NCBI GenBank assembly: GCA_900555715.1 | Contig: USMC01000022.1 | Location: 1-45,758 of the forward strand | DNA length: 45,758 nucleotides | Direction: 5' to 3' | Origin: an uncultured Porphyromonadaceae bacterium | GTDB lineage: Bacteria > Bacteroidota > Bacteroidia > Bacteroidales > Muribaculaceae | Shown here: positions 18,401 through 26,339 of the stretch, piece by piece | Numbering within the stretch: the first letter of the stretch is position 1 | How the letters are laid out: the number at the start of each line of letters is the position of its first letter | Made by a program: the position numbers and the translations under genes | Notes under the pieces: model-generated | Seen by the model: the letters and a program-made list of their open reading frames with translations, nothing else | Databases searched by the model: none | What the model was told of the DNA's origin: nothing

Positions 18401-21400
18401 TTAAGCGATACTGCGTAGAATTCATCTGCCGTGAAGACTTTGCCCTGCTCATTGAAATCATTTACATAAGCGGCGACAGCAGCCTTGAGTTCGGTGATCT
18501 TCTTGCTGTACTGGTAGATGTCGCGGTGTGTCTGGACGACTTTGAGAATATATGTGCTATAGTGTACGTTGGTGAGCTGGAAGAACGAGTTGTAGGTCTG
18601 GATCGACTGACGGTATACGCCGTCGGTGTATGCGTATGCAGCCTCCCAGTTGGCGTTTTCTACTGTCAGGGCATTGGTAGCCTTGACTTTGTCGCCGAAC
18701 TGAGTCGTAAATTCGGTGTCGATAGCCTTGGCAGCATCTTCGATACGCTTGTACTCGTCCATCACTGTCTGGTTCTTGACAGAGGCCTCGCCCTTGCCAT
18801 AGAATCCGTTAGCTGCAAGATCGTTGTTGTTGAGGTCGTTGTCGCGGAGAGCGGTGAGAGTATCGCGCCATGTGTCAACAGCCTCGCTCAGAGGATTCTC
18901 GCCTGCGAATACACCTGCTTCCTCAGCCTTTTCGTTGATAGCTTTGATAAGATTGTCGATGTAGTCGCGAACGCGTGTCGATTCGATAGTCTGTGCGGTA
19001 TATGCAGCGTTGTTGGCGTCGATGTCTTTGTATGTCTGGTCGATCTTGCCCTTGAATGCGGAGATCTTGCCCGAGAGAGCTTCCTTGTCGGTAAATGCTT
19101 TCTTCTCTTCGTAAGCTTTGCGGAGCTCACCCAGAAGTTCTGAAAGATCCTTGTAGAGACCGGTGCCGGGTGCAGGAGCTGAAGCACCGATAACATTGTC
19201 GGCATACCATTTGCGGGCAGGAGGATTGGAGTTGGCAAGATTGTAGTCGGCGAGCGCTTTGATTGCGTCTTTAACGGGGACAAGTGCGATGAGCTCGTCG
19301 TAAGCGGCCTTATTGTCCTTGAGAGCCTTGATCTCTGCCTTCTTGGCGGCAATCTTGTCGTAGAGTGCCTGGAGTTCGGTGTCGATGCCGGCATAAGTCT
19401 TGACGAGGTCTTCTGCGTTGTCTGCAAGTGCGTCAGCGGCTGTGATTTTGGCTGCGATACCGTCAAGCTCAGTCTGCAGTTCGCTGAAGTCCGTAGTCTT
19501 GCCGAGGTATTCGCCATCGGCAGCGTATGTGCTGAGGTCGGTGAGTGCGGTCTCGACTGTCTTATTGTTGTTGGCTGTGTAAGTCTTTTCAAACTCATGT
19601 ACAGCGGCAGCAACGGCTTCGGGATAGCCTTCTACCTTCTTCTGCAGGGCTATTGCCGTCTCATAGGATACCTGGGGCGAAACAGCTGTGCTGCGGACTG
19701 CGATGATGTCGTCCTGCACCTCCTTGAGTTTTGCAGCAAGATCCGTATAAGTCTCGCTGTCCTTGAAAGCGGCGGGCTTAGAGTTATCAGCTACGATAAG
19801 CTTGTCGGCGATGTCCTTGTCGAGACCTTTGACAAGCTCTTCGAAGTCGGCGACAGAAGCGGAAGCTTCAACGTAAATATTGATAAGCTTCTTTGCGAAG
19901 TCGCCGCGCTCTGCGATGGCAGCCTTGACGTCTTTAATCTTATTTGTGTCGAATTGAGAAGGCTCCTTGCCTGTATAGATAGCCTTGATGGCTTCGTCGA
20001 GCGATGCGATTGTACCGGCGAACTTGCCTGCGAGATCAAATTCGGAAACGGGTATCTTGGATGCTTCCTGAAGTCCGGGTATGGTCTCGTTCTTGAGTAC
20101 TTCGAGGTCTTTGATGAGGTCGATGACGGGTGCCCATGCTGTGAGGAAATCGTTTACGGCTTTGATGGCATCCTCAGCTGCTGCAGTGTCGAGGACTGCG
20201 GCATAGTCGTCGTTGACCTGAGTCTTGAGAGCGTTGACTGCGTCTTCAGCGGCTTTCTTGAGGTCGTTGTATTTAGCTACTTCTGTTTCAGGAAGACCTT
20301 CGGGAAGAGCGGGGATTTTCTCAAACTCTTCAACAAGACCGTTGACTGTCTCAACGTTGGCTGTATATGTGTCGAGAGCTGCTTGTGCTGCTGCGGGGAT
20401 CGCATTGACATCCTCGATAGCTTTGTCGAGGATAGGCATGTCTTTGTCCTTGTTGTCGCTTACGCCATTGAGCGAACCGGCGACTGTCGGGTCTTCGAGA
20501 CGCTTTGTGGCGACAGCAGCGAGGGCTTCGCTATAGAGGGTACGGACATCGGTCTGCTGCTTGGCGACAAATTCGTCGAACGACTTGTTCATGCCTGCAA
20601 CACCTTTGTAGTCTTCGCTGTCGAATGTAGCGAGGGCAGTGCTGGTAGCTGCAGTGAGTTCTGCCTGCTTGTCCATCAAAGCCTGATAAGCTTTCCAGTC
20701 GGCTTCGGAAGCATCAATCTGGGCTTTGAGGTCATTAATCTTGTTTGTGATAGATTCCTTCTCGTCTGCTACTGTGATATCTTCCTTGTACTTATCCTTG
20801 TATGCGTTATCGATGGCTACCATCCAAGCGTCGATTTCACCGTTTATGGAAGTTGCGACAGCATTATTGGTGTTGAAAACATATGTGCGTTCCTGCTTGT
20901 CAGGCATATTCTCTTCGCTGTAACGGGCTGTCTGTGCTTCGAGGAGAGCTTTAAGACCTTTTGCAGAGTCGATCCATGCTTTGTAAGCTGCCTCGTTGTC
21001 TACGCCGAGCTGATAGTGTGCGTTTTCGGCAACTACCTTTTCATTGTGCTCCTTTACTGATGCTGCGAGTTTGTCGATATCAAGCTTGATCTTGTTGTCG
21101 TCTTTCCAGAGCTCGTAGCTGTCATAGTTTTCCTTAGTCTCAGTAAGACCTCCGACGAGTGTTGTGAGGGCTTCTTTCTGCTTGGCGAGGTCTTCAGCTT
21201 CTTTGATAAGTGCCTTTGCTGCCTCGCTTTCGTCGCCTTCTGCCACAGCAGTGAGGACAACATCATTGAGAGCGTTGTTCAGATTGGTCTTGATTTCATC
21301 GAGGTTGAATACAATCTCGAACGCGATACTTTTAACTAAGAAAGCTTCATCGGCCTTGGCGCCTGTGATGATAAGATTGTACTCTGTTGTGGCAATAACT

Positions 21401-21711
21401 TCAAATGTGATATCTTCACCATTTGATACATAGTTGTTTGTACCGTCGCTGACTATGGCGCGTACGTTTTCAGCACCGACCAGTCTGACAACATATTTGC
21501 CCGGGTTGAGTGTCCCGAGGCTTTTTGTCAGGGAGCCGGAACCGATGGGACAGAAAATACCATCCTCTTTAAAAGGAGAGTCTTGTCCGGAGATACCGGT
21601 CTGATTCCAGCCCGTTGCACTGCCTGCAAGATTTTCATTAACCGTAATATTGGCGAAAGCGCTGAGCGCCAGAGGAGTCACCAATATAGATGCAAGTACT
21701 TTCTTTTGCAT
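15499..21711 (-). CDS. Giant secreted coiled-coil protein with dockerin-like and cohesin-like modules
   Basis: A 2070-residue exported protein, function unknown. A signal peptide (MQKKVLASILVTPLALSAFA) is followed by a beta-rich domain of about 120 residues (GWNQTGISG and so on) that resembles a carbohydrate-binding fold. About 1650 residues of helical, coiled-coil-like sequence follow, rich in Ala, Glu, Lys and Asp. A dockerin-like pair of calcium loops lies near 1815-1880: GDVTLDPDGTVNATDLQMII and ADLTGDKDLNIADATAEVEL. Next comes a cohesin-like module (FIAGQFDVQLPVGMSI). The last 32 residues (IYDAAGRSLRAVQRGINII onward) resemble a T9SS-type tail. Having both a dockerin-like and a cohesin-like part in one chain suggests end-to-end assembly, which is inference. 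A long antisense open frame is a composition artefact. Confidence 0.75.
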   Translation of the reverse strand: MQKKVLASILVTPLALSAFANITVNENLAGSATGWNQTGISGQDSPFKEDGIFCPIGSGSLTKSLGTLNPGKYVVRLVGAENVRAIVSDGTNNYVSNGEDITFEVIATTEYNLIITGAKADEAFLVKSIAFEIVFNLDEIKTNLNNALNDVVLTAVAEGDESEAAKALIKEAEDLAKQKEALTTLVGGLTETKENYDSYELWKDDNKIKLDIDKLAASVKEHNEKVVAENAHYQLGVDNEAAYKAWIDSAKGLKALLEAQTARYSEENMPDKQERTYVFNTNNAVATSINGEIDAWMVAIDNAYKDKYKEDITVADEKESITNKINDLKAQIDASEADWKAYQALMDKQAELTAATSTALATFDSEDYKGVAGMNKSFDEFVAKQQTDVRTLYSEALAAVATKRLEDPTVAGSLNGVSDNKDKDMPILDKAIEDVNAIPAAAQAALDTYTANVETVNGLVEEFEKIPALPEGLPETEVAKYNDLKKAAEDAVNALKTQVNDDYAAVLDTAAAEDAIKAVNDFLTAWAPVIDLIKDLEVLKNETIPGLQEASKIPVSEFDLAGKFAGTIASLDEAIKAIYTGKEPSQFDTNKIKDVKAAIAERGDFAKKLINIYVEASASVADFEELVKGLDKDIADKLIVADNSKPAAFKDSETYTDLAAKLKEVQDDIIAVRSTAVSPQVSYETAIALQKKVEGYPEAVAAAVHEFEKTYTANNNKTVETALTDLSTYAADGEYLGKTTDFSELQTELDGIAAKITAADALADNAEDLVKTYAGIDTELQALYDKIAAKKAEIKALKDNKAAYDELIALVPVKDAIKALADYNLANSNPPARKWYADNVIGASAPAPGTGLYKDLSELLGELRKAYEEKKAFTDKEALSGKISAFKGKIDQTYKDIDANNAAYTAQTIESTRVRDYIDNLIKAINEKAEEAGVFAGENPLSEAVDTWRDTLTALRDNDLNNNDLAANGFYGKGEASVKNQTVMDEYKRIEDAAKAIDTEFTTQFGDKVKATNALTVENANWEAAYAYTDGVYRQSIQTYNSFFQLTNVHYSTYILKVVQTHRDIYQYSKKITELKAAVAAYVNDFNEQGKVFTADEFYAVSLKIANDYIAEMEAKVALMMKQSNDAAKAYFNGEKFYYANDEGGYDYVDVNEIKGAVTYYGANETIENAKVVLESAGVAPANFSKAIGNAQGYLSAAYEAFTNNENAFLLAVDFMDGIADNLDKVVESINLDAAAVAQWNDNYEAASATLTALSEQLDKCTSDGDASRTLIAYYINAASELNLSATDIINLASKTGKLKTILDNAQKVVDQMQTEFDNDQANKALAAEFQTRLDKLMADYYALAEYVGTITAEVSLNNIEAAIESVKTEIEKDKASLVANKTAIENLFEVAENDIFSAYGVAQFNEIQALYNLLAKTKVAFNNAKVYSTSLSEEQIAAYNDQIDEIEKGKANAEGELEGGIYELNGLYTVYTRSKVSDAEKIAARAQFHTLAQSIEKELSNVYVDLEASYTAEFGGENIGGNPIPGIIKDLEDQYAELESRITDASEAFSRYFASVHEKYPDGYNVIREALEAVKNLWEADGNKVVLNAETYKNDMTAIAAEFEALKVKIVEDQTLAETQYQAMLANDAAYERLGAEISTWEEQLNTLAELIGSYDLVTIYMSNIDRIAGNIEDARFWLDSEHARVYLTAESEFNYPYNSIPYDILRMTVNVERRHVADVRNRTWNVINGTYSIFTDNTVVPEIAAEQLDKLNGLKADMSKFADEFNSRYNEYVYGYITAEEFIEECHKFDERYQAVIATAEDIQVVANDNIFHRGDVTLDPDGTVNATDLQMIIGWILDGTTYQQLFDENARQAAAADLTGDKDLNIADATAEVELILNEDNGVDIRKVAPRLVSGGLRTGDNTFALTMLNSANGERDYALTLNNADTFIAGQFDVQLPVGMSIKDVVLDARAANHQVMFKDNGNGNYRIVVISMSNDAIEGHEGVLLHIITDGIGTPTLSNGIFADDQNAPVQVSEIHTSMVDSIYNGAVNMKERIYDAAGRSLRAVQRGINIIRKSDGTTTKEFRK

Positions 21712-22124
21712 TTGATAGGATTTTAAGTTGATAATTTATAAGAAGTTTTATTTGGTCAATATATAGGATATATAAAGTTTAGAGTTTATTAAGCAAGCTT
21801 TGTTCAGTAGTTTAAGATTTAAAATTCAATGTTTTTCGGATTTTGCTCGTGCCAAGGTAAGGGTACACTTATGGCAGTGCACAGAAACTCGCGACAAAGA
21901 TAAAGATTATTTCACAAATTACCCCCCCCATTTGCCAAATAACGTTAAATAATATAGATTTATGTATAATTTTTGACTTTTTAGGAATAATACCTGCCGG
22001 CGGATGCTCGGTAGAGGATGCTTAGCGCTGAGGTATGGATATGAGTGATTCCATCAGATTTGCTCATGTAAGAACGCGTTGTTAACAAATTTATGTTTAC
22101 TTATGTGAAATTATATATAAATCT
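21712..22124. other. AT-rich intergenic region with C8 tract
   Basis: The space between the giant minus-strand gene and the helicase gene holds no convincing gene. It is AT-rich, with a run of eight C at 21922-21929. On the minus strand TATCTTTG (plus-strand CAAAGATA at 21895-21902) fits the -7 consensus TAnnTTTG, but no -33 element sits at the right distance. If used, it would give the giant gene a leader of roughly 175 bases. Confidence 0.45.
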
Positions 22125-22155
22125 TTTGCCGTTACGGATAGATGGACTAACTTTG
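22125..22155 (+). promoter_or_regulatory. Promoter of the helicase-exonuclease gene
   Basis: TTTG at 22125-22128 and TAACTTTG at 22148-22155 are separated by 19 bases, an excellent match to the Bacteroidetes consensus. Transcription would begin near 22162, about 50 bases before the start codon. Confidence 0.75.
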
Positions 22156-22210
22156 ACCTAAAAGCGCATTGCGCGAATACGCCGAATAATAATCTTATCC
22201 TGTCTCCCAT

Positions 22211-24655
22211 TTGTTCTACGACGACGAACAGCAACAGAAGATTGTCGAGTTGCACCACGGTTTAGCCCTGGTGCTCGCAGCGCCAGGATGCGGCAAGACA
22301 CACATCCTGGCAAAGCGCGTATGCCACGCCGCTGTCAGGTACGGGCAGGCTTTTGAGAAAATGCTGTGCGTCACCTTCACCAACCGTGCGGCGCGCGACA
22401 TGGAGGCGCGTATCGAAGGCTACCTCGGGCACCGTCCTGAAGGACTCTTCGTAGGCAACATGCACCGTTTCTGTCTCCGCTTCCTGTATGCCAACGGGCT
22501 CATAGGCGCCGATACGACAGTGATGGACGAGGAAGACCAGACGGAGTTCCTTGCCGAGACATTCGGTCTGACGACGGAGAAAGCCGTGCGCGACTTCCTT
22601 AATAAAAAGGAGTATCTTTTCGGCACCGAAAACGATTTCCCGCCTTATCTGGTCCGCCGACCGTACACGCCTGTCACCGACGACGACTGCGGGCGCATAC
22701 AGGCATATCGCCGCTATCAGGATGAAAACCGGCTGATAGATTTCGACGACATTCTTCTGCTGACATACAATTCCCTTCTTCAGGAAGATACTTCCGGATA
22801 TGCGATGACGGGCTACGAATGGGCGCAGGTGGATGAGGTGCAGGACATGACACCTCTCCAGCTTGCGATTCTCGATGCTGTCACGCGTCCGGCAAACCGC
22901 ACGGTTGTCTATTTCGGCGACGAGCAGCAGGCTATTTTCCGCTTCATCGGTGCCGGCGGTCCGGCGCTCGACAGGCTCAAGGATATCTGTGCGAACCATA
23001 TCTATCGTCTTCACCGCAACTACCGTTCGCCGGGCAATCTCGTCGACATGTGCAACGAGCTGGCGGCGCGCTGGCTTGCGATACCTCGGGAGCTCCTGCC
23101 CGAGTCTTCCGACGCGTCGGGCGAAGCCGGTGAGCTTATCTGCTGGCGTGCTCCCGCATACGTGCTGCCACGGCAGACAGCAGCGCAGACGCTCCGCTGG
23201 CTCAGGGAATATCCGGCACTGAGCACTGCCGTGCTCGTCCGCACTAACCGAACCGGCGACGAGCTGTCGTCGCTGTTCACAAAACTCGGCATACGTCACT
23301 TCCATATTTCGAGGCAGGATCTTTTCCATCAGATTCCTTTCAAGACGGTGTGGTGCCATCTTGCCGTTGTGGCGCAGCCGCTTCAGGCACAGCCGTGGGC
23401 GCGACTTCTCTACCAGATGCGCGCTGTAAAGACACTCGGGGGCGCCAGGAATCTTGTCAACACTCTTCTCGCCAACGGTACGAATCCCGCTGAACTTATC
23501 GACTTCGACAGCGACGGCGCTGTGCTGCGGCTCTCTAAGGCTGTGAGCGACGATACTGTTGTCGTTGTGTTCGATACCGAGACGACAGGTCTCGACATTT
23601 TCGGCGACGACGTCGTTCAGATTGCGGCAGTGAAGATGCGTGGCGGTGAGATTGTCGACGGCAGCCGCTTCGAGGTCTTTATCCGTACCGACAAGGCATT
23701 GCCGGAAAAGCTTGCCGGTGGTGTCGCCAACCCGCTTGTCGACGTATACCGGCACGCTGAAAAGCTTGAGCCATCCGACGCGTTTCAGCGCTTCGTCGAC
23801 TATATCGGCGAAGCCACTGTTCTTGCCGGGCATAATCTGGCGTTCGACAAAGCTGTCGTCGCAAACAACATAAGGCGCCGGACAGGTATGGAGCCTCCGG
23901 CTGTCTTCAGTTTCGGTACCTTCGGTCTCGACACTCTCGAAATCGCCCGTCTGTTATTGCCGCGCCGCAAGAGCTATCGCCTCGCCGACCTGATAGAATG
24001 TCTTGGCGTCGAAGGCACCAACAGTCATCTCGCATCGGATGACGCCCTTGCTACTGCCGGACTCATCCGTGCTCTGGCTCCTCTTGCCGCATCTGTCGCC
24101 GACGCCTGCCGCCGGTGCCACCGCAGCCCTTCCGTCCGCAAGGTCGCAGAGCGTCTCACGCGTGCCTACGGAGAATACTACCGCTGTTGGCGTACCCGCT
24201 TTTTTACAGCCGGGGGCAGTCTCGCCGATGCCATAGGCGATGCCGCCGGATGGTTTGCCGGTCATGGCTACACGCAGGAAATACAGAGGCTCGACTATGT
24301 GCTCCGTCTCGTAGGAAGCGATGTTGTCGACAGCGTCGCCGAAGCTTCTTTCAACAGCCAGCTCTCGGCGCATCTTTACGACCTTCTCTCTTTTGCCGAA
24401 TCCGATCTTTTCGCCGCCGGAATCGTGGAAGAGCAGGTAAGTATAATGACTATCCATAAGGCGAAGGGTCTCGAAATGCCGAATGTCATCGTACATGACG
24501 CCACAGACACTTTCGGGAGCTCCGATGATGTCGCACGCCTTCTTTATGTGGCTTTCTCCCGTGCCCGGCGGCGTCTTGCCGTCGGTATGAGCAGCGAACC
24601 GTCCGGAGCGCTGGCGACAGTAATCAACCATTTCGACCGCATCAGTTGTTATTAA
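22211..24655 (+). CDS. UvrD/Rep-type helicase with an inserted DnaQ-like 3'-5' exonuclease
   Basis: An 814-residue superfamily 1 DNA helicase. Walker A is APGCGKTH near residue 27, motif II is DEVQD near 206 and motif III is YFGDEQQAIFRF. A complete DEDDh exonuclease is inserted at about residues 450-625: DTETTGLD (motif I, D455/E457), AGHNLAFDKAV (motif II) and NSHLASDDALATAGL (motif III). The helicase then resumes with TIHKAKGLEMPNVIVHD near 747 and LLYVAFSRARRRLAVG near 776. Its role is probably DNA repair or replication-fork processing, coupling unwinding with 3' end trimming. The only in-frame start near the promoter is TTG at 22211; an in-frame stop lies at 22190. The next gene begins 17 bases downstream. 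Confidence 0.85.
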   Translation: MFYDDEQQQKIVELHHGLALVLAAPGCGKTHILAKRVCHAAVRYGQAFEKMLCVTFTNRAARDMEARIEGYLGHRPEGLFVGNMHRFCLRFLYANGLIGADTTVMDEEDQTEFLAETFGLTTEKAVRDFLNKKEYLFGTENDFPPYLVRRPYTPVTDDDCGRIQAYRRYQDENRLIDFDDILLLTYNSLLQEDTSGYAMTGYEWAQVDEVQDMTPLQLAILDAVTRPANRTVVYFGDEQQAIFRFIGAGGPALDRLKDICANHIYRLHRNYRSPGNLVDMCNELAARWLAIPRELLPESSDASGEAGELICWRAPAYVLPRQTAAQTLRWLREYPALSTAVLVRTNRTGDELSSLFTKLGIRHFHISRQDLFHQIPFKTVWCHLAVVAQPLQAQPWARLLYQMRAVKTLGGARNLVNTLLANGTNPAELIDFDSDGAVLRLSKAVSDDTVVVVFDTETTGLDIFGDDVVQIAAVKMRGGEIVDGSRFEVFIRTDKALPEKLAGGVANPLVDVYRHAEKLEPSDAFQRFVDYIGEATVLAGHNLAFDKAVVANNIRRRTGMEPPAVFSFGTFGLDTLEIARLLLPRRKSYRLADLIECLGVEGTNSHLASDDALATAGLIRALAPLAASVADACRRCHRSPSVRKVAERLTRAYGEYYRCWRTRFFTAGGSLADAIGDAAGWFAGHGYTQEIQRLDYVLRLVGSDVVDSVAEASFNSQLSAHLYDLLSFAESDLFAAGIVEEQVSIMTIHKAKGLEMPNVIVHDATDTFGSSDDVARLLYVAFSRARRRLAVGMSSEPSGALATVINHFDRISCY

Positions 24656-24672
24656 TAAAAAACACCGAATCA

Positions 24673-25287
24673 ATGATAATCAACACAGCACGTTTCGTAA
24701 TCAGCAACAGCGACTATCGCCGCTGTCCGTCGGACAGCAGGCATGAGTATGCCTTCATCGGACGTTCCAACGTCGGCAAATCGTCGCTCATCAATATGCT
24801 CACCGGACGCAAAGACCTTGCCATGACGTCGTCGACACCAGGTAAGACTATGCTCATCAATCATTTCCTTGTCAACGACAAATGGTATATTGTCGATCTA
24901 CCCGGCTATGGCTATGCCCGCCGCAGCAAGGACGACCGCGGACGCCTCGAAAAAATCATCAAAAGCTACATCCTCGGCAGGCAGCAGATGACAAACCTCT
25001 TTGTCCTTGTCGATAGCCGTCACGAGCCGCAGAAAATCGACCTTGAGTTTATGGAATGGCTCGGAGAAAACGGCGTGCCGTTCAGTATCGTCTTCACAAA
25101 GATGGACAAGCAGGGCGCTGTCGCCGGCGAGCAGAAAGTGGCGGCATATCTTAAGAAGCTCCTCGACACGTGGGAAGAGCTGCCGCCGGTGTTCCGCACG
25201 TCGAGCACCGACAAGCGCGGACGCGAAGCAATTCTCGACTATATCGAGGAAATGAACCGGCTGCCGTTGCAGGAGCCGGAACAATGA
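24673..25287 (+). CDS. engB: Ribosome biogenesis GTPase EngB/YihA/YsxC
   Basis: A 204-residue essential GTPase acting in assembly of the large ribosomal subunit. G1 is GRSNVGKSS, G2 lies in TSSTPGKT, G3 is DLPGYGYA and G4 is TKMD. The ATG at 24673 gives the usual EngB N-terminus, with AFIGRSNVGKS about 30 residues in; an upstream in-frame start would add nine residues and overlap the helicase gene. It probably shares the helicase transcript. Confidence 0.93.
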   Translation: MIINTARFVISNSDYRRCPSDSRHEYAFIGRSNVGKSSLINMLTGRKDLAMTSSTPGKTMLINHFLVNDKWYIVDLPGYGYARRSKDDRGRLEKIIKSYILGRQQMTNLFVLVDSRHEPQKIDLEFMEWLGENGVPFSIVFTKMDKQGAVAGEQKVAAYLKKLLDTWEELPPVFRTSSTDKRGREAILDYIEEMNRLPLQEPEQ

Positions 25288-25329
25288 TGCTCTTCCGGAC
25301 GTTTTTCTTTTCAGAACATTTTATCAAAT

Positions 25330-25497
25330 ATGACTATGAACAGGAAATCGACCAAGAAAGAGCTAAGAGAAGCTGCGGACACTTTGCCCGGCGCAGCCAT
25401 CAATTCCGCCGACAAAGACAAAACATCGGAGCAGCTGATAGATGAACGCACATGCGTGCTCGGAAACAATCCGAACAATCAAAAATTCAATACATAA
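25330..25497 (+). CDS. Small hypothetical protein, 55 residues
   Basis: An open frame of 55 codons between engB and the OmpA gene, on the same strand as both. It begins MTMNRKSTKKELREAADTLP and is very polar, with no membrane segment or signal peptide. A second ATG lies two codons in. The N-terminal half is basic and helical, and the C-terminal half is acidic then Asn-rich. I do not recognise it. Its position 43 bases after engB and 18 bases before the lipoprotein start makes an operon member plausible. Chance cannot be excluded at this length. Confidence 0.5.
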   Translation: MTMNRKSTKKELREAADTLPGAAINSADKDKTSEQLIDERTCVLGNNPNNQKFNT

Positions 25498-25515
25498 CAT
25501 AAAGCATAACTAATT

Positions 25516-26220
25516 ATGAAACTTTTCAAAGGTCTTACAATCGGCATTCTGGCAGCCGGACTGCTTATCGGCGAATGCGGATGCTCTTCGCTCAACAATA
25601 CAGGTAAAGGCGCACTTATCGGCGGTGGCGGCGGAGCTGCTCTCGGCGCAGGTCTCGGCGCAATCATAGGCGGAGGAAAAGGTGCCGGCATAGGCTCGGC
25701 AATAGGTGCGGCCGTAGGCGCAGGTGCCGGCGCGCTCATCGGAAACAAGATGGACAAGCAGCAAAAACAGCTCGAACAGCAGCTCGGCGATCAGGCAAAG
25801 GTAGAGCAGACCACCGATCAGAACGGTCTTCAGGCTATCAAGGTGACTTTCGACGGCGGTATCCTTTTCGGTACCAACAAATACAACCTCAGCCCGCAGG
25901 CACAGTCCGATCTCGTACGTTTTGCAGCTTCGCTGAAAGACAATCCTGACACTAACGTTCAGATCTACGGCTATACGGACAATACCGGTACATTTGCCGT
26001 CAACGAAAAGCTCTCCAACGAGCGTGCCGAGTCGGTACTCAGCTACCTTGCCAACTGCGGCGTGTCGTCCACACGAATGACAGCGCAGGGCGTTCCTATG
26101 GCAGACTATATCGCCAGCAACGATACTCCTGCCGGACGCGCACAGAACCGTCGTGTCGAAATCTACATTACTGCAAGCAAGGAAATGATTCAGAAAGCCG
26201 AAAACGGCACGCTGAAGTAA
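25516..26220 (+). CDS. OmpA-family lipoprotein with glycine zipper
   Basis: A 234-residue outer-membrane lipoprotein likely anchoring the envelope to peptidoglycan. The N-terminus is a lipoprotein signal with two candidate Cys residues (LIGECGCSS). A Gly/Ala zipper fills residues about 30-78 (GALIGGGGGAALGAGLGAII and repeats of it), a probable membrane-inserting hairpin. A short Gln-rich helix follows. Residues about 110-225 form the OmpA C-terminal domain, with YGYTDNTG, LSNERAESVLSYL and the QNRRVEI motif that contacts diaminopimelate in relatives. The arrangement is like YfiB or YiaD. A terminator follows. Confidence 0.9.
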   Translation: MKLFKGLTIGILAAGLLIGECGCSSLNNTGKGALIGGGGGAALGAGLGAIIGGGKGAGIGSAIGAAVGAGAGALIGNKMDKQQKQLEQQLGDQAKVEQTTDQNGLQAIKVTFDGGILFGTNKYNLSPQAQSDLVRFAASLKDNPDTNVQIYGYTDNTGTFAVNEKLSNERAESVLSYLANCGVSSTRMTAQGVPMADYIASNDTPAGRAQNRRVEIYITASKEMIQKAENGTLK

Positions 26221-26285
26221 GTTTTTGGTTTTTAAATTTTGAGTGTAATTTTACATTCTGAATTATAAATTCTTAATTTTAAAAA

Positions 26286-26320
26286 AAAACGGGAGGCTTC
26301 GCGCGGAGCCTCCCGTTTTT
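26286..26320. terminator. Bidirectional terminator
   Basis: CGGGAGGCT at 26290-26298 pairs with AGCCTCCCG at 26307-26315, flanked by an A-run before and TTTTT after. It serves the OmpA gene on the plus strand and the M16 peptidase on the minus strand. Confidence 0.85.
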
Positions 26321-26339
26321 ATGGCTGGGTTCGGCAAGC

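Noticed and set aside
17242..19143. 633-codon plus-strand open frame inside the giant coiled-coil gene
   Set aside because: It is the antisense of an Ala/Glu/Lys-rich coding region with few stop-generating codons. The translation is Cys/Val/Leu-rich with no domain or start signal, while the minus-strand gene has signal peptide, domains and terminator context.
19597..21060. 487-codon plus-strand open frame inside the same gene
   Set aside because: Same antisense artefact: Cys-rich, no recognisable motif.
22262..23833. 523-codon minus-strand open frame opposite the helicase
   Set aside because: The plus strand encodes a complete helicase/exonuclease with all motifs. The antisense frame shows no family pattern.
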